Below, piece by piece: positions 55,539-64,000 of a DNA stretch of 64,000 nt; positions within the stretch are counted from its first letter, which is position 1, and each line of letters begins with the position of its first letter. The stretch is from Ottelia alismoides (Eukaryota; Streptophyta; Magnoliopsida; Alismatales; Hydrocharitaceae). The translations under genes and the position numbers were made by a program. The notes beneath the pieces are model-generated. The model had not been told where the DNA came from and did no database searches. It saw nothing but the letters and a program-made list of their open reading frames with translations. Location of the stretch: positions 186,001 through 250,000 of the forward strand of contig JAZKJV010000686.1 in the NCBI GenBank assembly GCA_037367405.1, written 5' to 3'.

Positions 55539-56560
55539 AGTCTCTACTACACATATATACCTGGAAACTAAGGGATAATTATGCTAAAATTCATCATTGA
55601 TCAAATCATGTCACACATGATCCAATTCTATCTCCCTACAAGTCTATTGACTTCAGGTTTATTAGGAGGAGTGAGATAGAAATGATATTCGTATCTCCAT
55701 AAGGTATTCTTTGAATTTTATCTAACAGGTACAAGCTACCTAGGTTAGATCAAATTCATTTCATCTTCAAACTTTGGTTCTAAACCAAAATTGTGAAATC
55801 TTTGAACATTTCCAAGGTTTCTTAGGTGAAGATAAGAAATCTCATATCACAAATAATCATTGAATAATATCACATATCCTCAATGTTTATTATGAGACAT
55901 ATCATCCACATACATCAATATGTATAGGATCATGAATACCCTGGCATCTTACACTATTCCCAGAGAAGAGTGTATTGGACATATTTACTTTGAATACAAT
56001 ATTCACAAGTATGTAAGATTTGAACCTTCAGACAATCTAAAGTTCAATACCTTACTAGTCCATTAATCATGTCAATAGATATAAGTCCAAGATTCGATTA
56101 TGGATCATTGTCAAATGATCTTCATCCTCCTATTGATTTGTTAAGGTTTAATTTTCAGTATTAGAAATCTTAATGAACCATTCATTAATTTTCTAATTTT
56201 ACAGAGTCCACTAGATGTTAGATTACTATCTGAAATATATCCATCATAACCTTTATGATAATTTTATCTCAGAATTCATGTTTACTTCCAACATTTAGAA
56301 ACAAAGAATGAGTGTATTCTAATATCTAGGTCATAGAGACATTCTCTAAGACTAAGGCTCTCCCACTAAAACTTTGAAGTCTATCAATCCAACAGAGATT
56401 GTTGCAACAATTGCATCAATATCCATGTGGATAACTATAAACCTTAAGATCAAATTTTTCAGTCTTCTAAAACATATGCAACAATTGCAAGTGGCATTAG
56501 AAGAATGAGATACAATTATTAGACTTTAATCTTATCTTATAAGAAAGTCAATTTCAATGA
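55536..56560 (-). pseudogene. Copia-2 integrase relic
   Basis: Colinear with 6400-7330 of copia-1. The pre-integrase word M-S-N-T-L-F-S-G-N and the following I-H-I-D-V-C can be read near 55905-55990, with frame changes. No intact catalytic triad. Confidence 0.65.
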
Positions 56561-56639
56561 TCAAATGTAAATTATTTCGATGCACTATCTGAGTCCTTCT
56601 CTAAGGATCCTAGATAGTCCAGATAGTCATACTATCAAT

Positions 56640-57430
56640 ACATCGACTCATTGCAGTATTGGCATTCATCCAACTATTTGGATGCCATATGGAAGTTACA
56701 TAAGTAGGTCAACTCTTTGACATTCCTTCTTGCTTGGGTCAGACCCATGCTTCCACTGTGCTCTCTTTATCTATGAACAACCATTGCTCAAGACAAAGGA
56801 TCTCTTATGTTGAACTCAAAAGAATTCAATGTAAGAGCATTTCAACATTTATACATGCTTCATTAAATTCATACAATATGAATATTGAGAAGATTCATGA
56901 ATGACTTGAGTATAGATAGTACAATGATGACATTCATCATTTCTATTGAATACATCATCTCTTTCGAGCTACCATTCTGCATAATGCAAAGAACCATGTC
57001 ATTCATGATTAAATGTCTAGAGAACATATGTATGCCAAAATATCTTCTTTGATTTTATAAGGATTATTCGACAATTACAATCACCATCGACATGTTACTT
57101 CCAAAGTACACTCGATGAAAGATCAAAACTATAGAGACATACAAACCCTAAGGTGATGTCTTATTGTCTTATTAAATTGTCATACCTCATTTTGTTGAGG
57201 AATCTTGCACAATGCAACAACATACATTATGTGTCCAACTGCAAGTACAATATCTGGATCATGAGTCCAATCCATGATATTTTTCGGGTTATTATTGAGT
57301 GTAATATTGAGTGGGTTTAATGAAGGATTATCTGAAATAAGAACTTTGCATAAGTATATTATATATATATATATATAACACTGAAAGTTCATTCCCTTAA
57401 TTACTTTCAATGTAAGAGATATACTTACCA
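56640..57430 (-). pseudogene. Copia-2 gag relic
   Basis: Colinear with 5330-6240 of copia-1, including the GTCAACTCTTTGAC motif at 56708-56721. An 83-codon frame (57180-57431) includes M-D-W-T-H-D-P-D-I-V-L-A-V-G-H-I-M. Not a recognisable intact gag. Confidence 0.45.
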
Positions 57431-59079
57431 TTATATCTCAAGCAAGATCTGGGATCTCCTTCCTTATCTTTGTCACATCCTAATAATATGAGAACTTGTG
57501 ACTCCAATAAAAAGAAGCGGGAACACATTCCACCTTGCAAGTCCAACTTGCATCTCCCAATTCGGTCTTTAATAGCCGGACCCACCACCCTAAGGTGATG
57601 TTGACCCGTCATTAATTGAACCAACCGTCAACAGGCTTAATACTCGCTATACGCAATCTAATATCGCCCCAATAATATGAGGACTCGATATTGGGGTCAC
57701 TACGTATACGGCCTCACTCTTTAGAGAAGCGAAGAGCCCAATCCAAATGGCTTGTATGCAGGAGTTGTCACTTCGGACAGGCGTCTCCGACATACAATCT
57801 CTAGCGACGGAAACATCCACCTTGACGGGAGACCATGGATGTCACTAATGTGATCCTCCATATCATATTCAAATTCTAATTAATCATTATGAATCACATT
57901 CATCATGATCAATTCTTCAAAAGGAAATACACATCTATTCATAATAGAGTGCTATTAATTGGATATAATCAATTTAATCACATTAAATTAACTACCAATC
58001 CAATTTTCAATCAGCAAACTTTATAATTACTTGAATAGTATATATAATCTCAAAGTACGTATTATTCGATTTTTAATAATTAGAAAAATATACTTTGACT
58101 TCTCCGACATTATCGAGTCCCTACCCGTTGTCATGTCCAGTACCGACGAGAGTGGGACGGACCACATCTGATGCAATCCGCTACCCCAATGCTCTCTAAC
58201 TAGACACCATATCCACCTCATGAAAGGGTAATGCCAGATAGATCATTAAGTACTTTGAGATGCTCATCGGTTTTTCAACCGAAATTATACCATATAATAT
58301 TCATCAAAACCATTTTGATAATTTTATAAGGAGATTCTATAAACAAATCCCCAATCCTATTCAAGCAATAGGGTTTTTCATGTAAAAGATGTCCTACAAC
58401 TATTGTAAGATAAACTAGGGTTTTGCATAAAAACAATGTTTGTTGATATTTTCATATCAACCAATTAAGATCAAGATCAACTATCTTATCATTTTTGTTA
58501 GTGAAATGTCATTCAAGAAAACAATTATCATCTTTAAATATTTCACAAGTATTTATCAATAATAATTTCAGAAAATTAACAATTAATTTTCATCAATTTA
58601 TTTGAATGGCAATCACAAGGTTTTGGATAATCTTGCAATTTCCAGAAGTGACCCTCACTAACTAAAAATAGCATAACTCATTCATTTTAAATCCAAATTA
58701 AGCAAAATCAATTTCCAGAGATTGATAACTTGATATAAAAATGAAACCTTGTGATAAACATCATTTCCAGGCATTTTAAAATCGTAATTAACATCGTAAT
58801 TACATCTCTAATCGCCATCCCCGAAACAATGGATATATGGTTAATAAAATGACCATATCTTGATCAAACGGAATCAAAATTATGCAAACTCAAATCCTAT
58901 TGTTTCAAATCAATGGGGAACATTATATAATTTAAAATTTAGTATTTAAACATTTTAAACAGGGCCGAAATTTTATCACAAGATAGGCTGCGAAAATTGA
59001 AATGCTAAAATTTCCAGGAATGCAATCGAGCCAAAATCTTCGTAGGTTCATGGATCTAATCCAAAACCTTCATCAACCT
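57380..59079 (-). other. Copia-2 leader
   Basis: Counterpart of 3678-5380. The part 57380-58280 is closely conserved with copia-1, including the CGATATTGG stem region (one arm altered by a single base). No shared protein frame. Confidence 0.55.
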
Positions 59080-59092
59080 GGATCTGATACCA
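59080..59092 (-). other. Copia-2 primer-binding site
   Basis: Minus strand TGGTATCAGATCC, one base different from the copia-1 site, two bases inside the 5' LTR. Confidence 0.88.
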
Positions 59093-59094
59093 CT

Positions 59095-61729
59095 TGAGGG
59101 ATACAGGAAAAATCCTCAAGCGCAACACGGAAGCGTGATGATCGCATCAAAGGCGATTGGGAGCGACTAATCGCACTAGTCGCTCGATGCAGCGGAAATT
59201 AAAATTTTTTTATGTAATGAAACCACATGATCCAGTAACAATTCTCAGATCGTTTCATCTAGACCACAAACAAGTAATATGGTTACCTCTTGAAGCGTGG
59301 CTGCGATTGATTCTCTAAACCAAGAGACCTCCTGTCTCAAGTCTGATCCGACGGAGGAGACGCTTGCGAGCGCAGGGATGAATCGCCTGCTCCTCGCAAT
59401 CCATGTTGATGATCCAAGTGGCAGATCTTCTGATCTCGTCACACGAGATCCAACATCTTCTTCACGAGCAAAACGCACCGAAGAAGATGGAGATCCACGA
59501 GTAAGAACTCCAGCAGCATACCGATGATGCTGCAGCGATGTTGATTCTCTCAAAGCTCCATGGTGGATGGCCATAAGAGAGAGATGGAGAGAGGCACATG
59601 ACTTGTAGAGAGAGAGAAGAGAGCATTCATTATAATCATCTAACATATCTATTGAAGAGTAAGGGTGCCTCTTCTTATATAAGGTTTTGGGAGTTCATGG
59701 ATCTCAATCCATGGACAACACACAATCAATGGTTCAGATTGATTTGTGTTTCTTTCAATGGCCATGATCTTGCTGTGAAAAACACAACAACAATTAATTT
59801 TATTTAATTAAATATATATCAATAAATCAATATATTTAAATTCAAATCAAATCAATTATCCTTGGAGATAATGAGGACATAAACCATATCCCTTAAAAAT
59901 AGGGGACGGCCACTCTTCTCCTGAGATCTCATTTATCTCATGAGATCTCATTGTCTAATGAGATATCATTATCTCATGATATATCTCCAAAATTTACAAC
60001 AACAATTGTTGTAATATATTTCACAAATATAATTCATAATTATCTTGTGAAATATTGCAATCATGCCATTAGAAAAATGTGAATCACATTCACATCCCAA
60101 AATAAAATGTAAATTATATTTTCAATTAATCATCAAATGTGAATCCAATTTACATTAATAATTAACTAACAAATATAAATCACAATATCCTCTCTCTTAT
60201 ATATTATAAATCACATTTATAATATATATGATTAATATTGATAGTGCTATCTACATTATTCATATCCATGATAATTAAATCACATTTAACCATCTTGTAT
60301 ATCTTTTCTCATGCGCCCAAATAACATGAATCACATTCACATTATTCATATCTTTGATAATTAAATCACATTTAATTATCTTAGATATCTCTCCTTATAA
60401 TATGAATCAAATTCATATTATCCATGATAATTAAATCACAATTAATTATCAATTTTCTCGATGCTTGGATACTTATATCAACAATGAAATTATCCATGAA
60501 CTCTTTCAAGGATAATGCACTTTCTCCGCGGATACTTGGAGATAAGGATAGGGCGATTGTATTGTTCCACGTATAGTGACTTGGATATTGAAATCACATC
60601 TCAAATCCAGATCTCGGGCCTCTCATAAGTGCTTGATTAAATCAAGACCGCAAATCTAATCTTCTCATTGCATCTGAATCACATTCAGATCAATGTCCAA
60701 CATTTGGACAAAGATCAGATTACTTCTCTACTGAGAGGAGTCACTAAAATCCAGACCCGTTTCATCACTCCCTAGGAATGGAAGCGTCATGGTTATACAA
60801 TCATTTATGATCACAATACCCTCTAGTATTCCCAATACCTGTACATCCTGCATACTGGAAGACCTAGAATAAACCCGAAGTATTTGATCAACTTTATACT
60901 GTCTACTTCAGGGTTTTATCAGTAAGTTTCTCATTTGATCATTGGCATTTGGTATCGATCATATACTTTCCAAAAGCATATATCATACCTAGGTCTTGAT
61001 TATATACTTTCCAAATGTATATATAAAACCTACAAATTCAGTCAAGCTTCCAAAGCGAGACGACCGTGCACGGAATTTGATTCTTCCCAATATCTCATGA
61101 GTGAGCTCATGTCTTCCGGTTCAGTAGTGAACCTGTATGATCCCTTTGAGAGATCGTATTACTCATATAACCTTATATGAACACCAGTACGTCGGTGTAT
61201 AGACCTTGGTTAGGTCATCAACCTATTGGTCTGCCAAATGTACATACTCAGACATATAGTAACACATCTGTCTCCGGTTCATAGGATGCGTGCCAATACC
61301 GTGACAGCATACGATATAGGTCTTTAATTATCTCGATCTCGTTAATTCAACTCTTTGACCTAACTAATCTGACACCTCTGAATCTCTATTCATATGCAGA
61401 GGACCTGCATCAAGAGGTCGGTCAGATATCAGCCTATGTGAGAAAGGATTGCCATCTCCTACTCAAGCTGGAGATCATCTCTTAACAATCATTTGACGGT
61501 GCTTGATGAGTCATCAATCTAACTCATTAGATATTCATCCAAGCACCAGCCTCTATGATTCAATAGTTGAAGCAACATTTGTATGATTATTAAGATGGTC
61601 ATGGTACATAACCCTAATTGTACTAACGAACCTATAATGCAAATTAGTTATTTTTCATTTCAGATCAGGAAATGATATTGGCAATAACATTTATTGCAAA
61701 TGGCTCGTCGTGGGATCACATGTCCAACA
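59095..61729 (-). repeat. Copia-2 5' LTR
   Basis: 2635 bp, starts TGTTGGACATGTGATCCC (61729 downward). TATA-like TTATATAA at 59675-59682 precedes a GC-richer stretch with a 133-codon ATG-initiated frame (59245-59646, minus). Its end I-A-A-T-L-Q-E-V and V-C-G-L resembles I-T-T-T-L-Q-E-V and L-C-G-L of the copia-1 frame, while the middle differs. A splice-donor-like AAGAG/GTAACC occurs at the same place in both. The GTCAA-N4-TTGAC motif here has one change (61346-61359). Confidence 0.9.
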
Positions 61730-61862
61730 TAAAATTCTTCTTCAAAATCTTCCAAACCACCTGCCTCTTTTTCCTACACTCTCCTACAGCTCGGTGGAGA
61801 AATGAGTCGCCTCTGCTTCCCTTGGGTGTGCTAGTGCTCCTAGGAATGACTCCGTCGCTCAT
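61730..61862 (-). pseudogene. Gag-like N-terminal fragment, domain C
   Basis: ATG at 61862-61860 opens 44 codons, M-S-D-G-V-I-P-R-S-T-S-T-P then K-G-S-R-G-D-S-F-L-H-R and a basic C-R-K-K-R-Q-V-V-W-K-I-L-K-K, before copia-2 interrupts it. Basic, Ser/Thr-rich start after a short leader fits a retrotransposon gag N-terminus, but no domain can be assigned from so short a piece. Confidence 0.4.
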
Positions 61863-62372
61863 TGGGCCCTTGTTAGAAAGTTAGAAACAAAAAAGATGCC
61901 TGAAAACAATTATGAAGAGCAAAATAAAAGAGAGAGAAAAAACATGAAATATATAAAAACAAGCAAGACACACAAGGTGGATGTATAACAAAATGAGATG
62001 AGCAAGAATAAGTTATCTCAAATGAATTCCAAAGTTCGATCTTGGGGAGCTTTTGGTATCTGAAAAATTCAGATCATGCAAGCGTTGTGTTAGCTCTCTC
62101 ACATCATGTGGTATTCAATATGAGTGCTCACTCCTTAACAATATGCAATATCCACAACACTGATATATATAGAAAATATAGACATGAATAAAATAAATAA
62201 ATATATGACAGAAAATGAAAGGAGGAAAACAAGTGACAATGATATACAAACAAAATTAATAAGAATAAACAACAGAAAAATAAGACAAGAAAATAAAAAG
62301 GAAAACAAACATGTATCTACAATCAAGAATAATATGTTATAAGAAGAGAAAACTAGCTACCCTCGTCGTGCC
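61863..62372 (-). other. Leader of domain C
   Basis: About 510 bases between primer site and the first gag-like ATG. AT-rich; no domain seen. Confidence 0.55.
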
Positions 62373-62390
62373 TCCCCGGCAATTGCACCA
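62373..62390 (-). other. Primer-binding site, tRNA-Asp type, domain C
   Basis: Minus strand TGGTGCAATTGCCGGGGA, three changes from the exact site at 37628-37645, two bases inside LTR c. Confidence 0.88.
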
Positions 62391-62392
62391 TT

Positions 62393-64000
62393 TGTTGACT
62401 AGTGGTCTTAGGAGTTCTAATTCAATGGAATTAATGCAGTGTCATTGCGACGTTAAAAATCCTTCAACAAAAAATTATTATAATGAAGCTCTTAAGCCAA
62501 TGAAAATAAAGCAATCAATATCAGAAAAAGAACTAATTTGTTGATTATTGCCTAGATGATCAAACTTAGGGAGACCATAAAAATCCTGAGTGTTATTAAA
62601 TCAATAAAAATCAATCAAATAAAAAGAGGAATTATACGTACACCACTAGTTTTTGCTAATTTTTATCTTTTTAACTTTTTATGATTTTTTTAATTTTTAT
62701 ATTTTAATTTTATATTTTTATGAATTTTAATATTTTCCAAATATTTTTTAATTATTTAAAATAAGAGAAAATAAAAACAAAGGAAAAGAAATAAAGGGAA
62801 CGAAAGGAAAAGCAGGTTGTTGTATTTTTCAAATATGCCGAAAATATGCAGAAAAATCAAATAAATGTATTTTTGTGTTTTTGGTAATTTTCTAATATTT
62901 TATGATTATTACGAAATAGATTTTTTGGGGGTTTTAGGTAAATAATTAATAGGAAAAGTGAAAAAACAAAAAATTGAGTGTTTTTAGGGTTTAAAAATAG
63001 GAAATAAATGAAAAATAAATGAAGTATGCACTAACAGAAGGAAGAGTTTTTATATTTTCTAGAAAATATTTTTGTGATTTTTTTTTGGATTTTCAATGAA
63101 TTTCTATGATGCTTTAAGTGTTTTTATGTTTTCATATTTTTTAAATTTTTTATGAAAATTTAGCAACTGGAAATTGTCCAAATATAATAAAAAACAAAAT
63201 AAACAAACAAGATTTTTTTGGTTTTTTAAAAACATTTTTATTTTTAATTTATTTTTTAATGCAAATATGACTATTTTTGGCCTTTTGATTTATTACAAAT
63301 AAGAAAAAATAATTACTATTCAAAATTAAGATTATTTTGAATAAAAGAGATTCACAAGAGGTTAAGGTAATTTTATGGATTTTGTTTGGTGTTTAGTTAT
63401 TTCTTTTAAGCTAGACTAACATGTAAAATAATATACATATGCACACATACCAAAATGCAAAGAAAAATATTTATGGGAACAAGTGAATAACACAATAAAG
63501 CAATGTGGGGTGAATGAACAAATTACCCAAGAAATGCATGTGCATGCGCACGTCAGTCATGCTAGCATAGATATTTATGAAAATATTAAAGTTCCACGAG
63601 CCATATGATAAAAAATAAACTTATTACATTTTTCCAATTACTCATGTGTTATGCATGTTTTATTGTTCAAATTAGACTTAAATGCGATTAAAATAAATAC
63701 CAAGGAGTGGAATGTAAATGATCAATAAACAACAGCCTAACACGTGTCCCAAATGGTCTTATTTGCAAAATTAAAAACAAGCAGGGGCTGGAGTGCAATT
63801 TTCTGCCGTTCTACGTGGCGCATCTTATGGCTGATATGTGTTGTAGATATGATCGCATGACTGAGATTAGAGCATGTGTGGACGAATCTAATCTGATCTT
63901 GAGGGGCAACCTACGATTGGCTTTTGGGGCAAATCCGATGGATGAGATTCAAATTGGGCAAATGTTCTTGATCGTGTGGCTCTAGAGGCACTGGAAGAAC
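62393..64000 (-). repeat. LTR c (5' LTR of domain C), cut by the window end
   Basis: Minus strand, ends at 62393 two bases before the primer site. The A/T-rich part 62640-63400 resembles 12950-13600 of LTR a. The last 100 bases (GATCGTGTGGCTCTAGAGGC) resemble 30930-30960 of LTR b and 14220-14250 of LTR a. By analogy about 2.2 kb lie beyond the window. Confidence 0.82.

Larger units (their letters stand above)
51289..61729 (-). mobile_element. Copia-2: truncated Ty1/copia element, same family as copia-1
   Basis: Minus-strand copy: 5' LTR 59095-61729, primer site 59080-59092, leader, gag, integrase, RT/RNase H relics, polypurine tract 51881-51895, and only the first 592 bases of the 3' LTR (51289-51880). 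A 1.9 kb DNA element (53616-55503) sits in the integrase region. Because the far end of the 3' LTR is deleted together with part of domain C, no target duplication can be read. Coding lesions include the RT frameshift shared with copia-1. Confidence 0.9.

Noticed and set aside
62135..62326. Hydrophobic minus-strand frame resembling a membrane protein
   Set aside because: AT-rich leader of domain C; Phe/Leu/Ile/Ser composition results from T-richness, with no conservation elsewhere.

Overview
The window is repeat-dense, AT-rich plant (angiosperm) nuclear DNA, probably heterochromatic. It holds Athila-type Ty3/gypsy elements with a tRNA-Asp primer site, Ty1/copia elements with an initiator-tRNA-Met primer site, and a CACTA-like DNA transposon. 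I see no intact host gene, no tRNA or rRNA gene and no CRISPR array. The species cannot be named from this. Nearly everything can be explained as nested transposable elements; nearly all their coding regions are broken.

Backbone (minus strand). From 64000 down to about 677 runs a head-to-tail series of related Athila-like elements that share LTRs: LTR c (62393 to past the window end), internal domain C (62392 to 33202, heavily interrupted), LTR b (33201-29384), internal domain B (29383-22306), LTR a (22305-12691, interrupted) and a remnant internal domain A (12665 to about 677). LTRs a and b each have a polypurine tract on their upstream side. LTRs b and c each have a tRNA-Asp-like primer site on their downstream side. 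LTR b therefore serves as 3' LTR of C and 5' LTR of B.

Nested insertions. Copia-1 (1171-11581, plus, TSD GTACT) sits in the reverse transcriptase of A. A CACTA-like element (15522-21361) sits in LTR a. A non-autonomous Athila-type element (33992-47351, plus, TSD CCAAT) sits in the 3' tail of C. Copia-2 (51289-61729, minus) sits in C just after the start of a gag-like frame; a deletion later removed most of its 3' LTR plus C's protease and the start of its RT. A 1.9 kb terminal-inverted-repeat element inside a TA microsatellite (53616-55503) sits in copia-2.

Most interesting signal. Three Athila-type internal domains (B, C and the plus-strand element) carry, between the coding part and the 3' LTR, an array of 4-6 short hairpins of the form CTATACTTAGGx...xCCTAAGTATAG. 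The 3' arm often runs into GGGGG, so each unit resembles the element's own polypurine tract (AAGTATAGGGGGA). Inner stem bases vary between units while staying complementary. In the plus-strand element two further perfect hairpins abut the polypurine tract, and the second has an apparent compensatory pair change in domain B. This looks like a selected RNA or DNA structure module. Other points of interest are a WRKY-type inverted motif (GTCAA-N4-TTGAC) shared by copia and Athila LTRs, a 28-bp G-box palindrome, copia copies that moved recently although they share an inherited frameshift, and the TA-targeting element.
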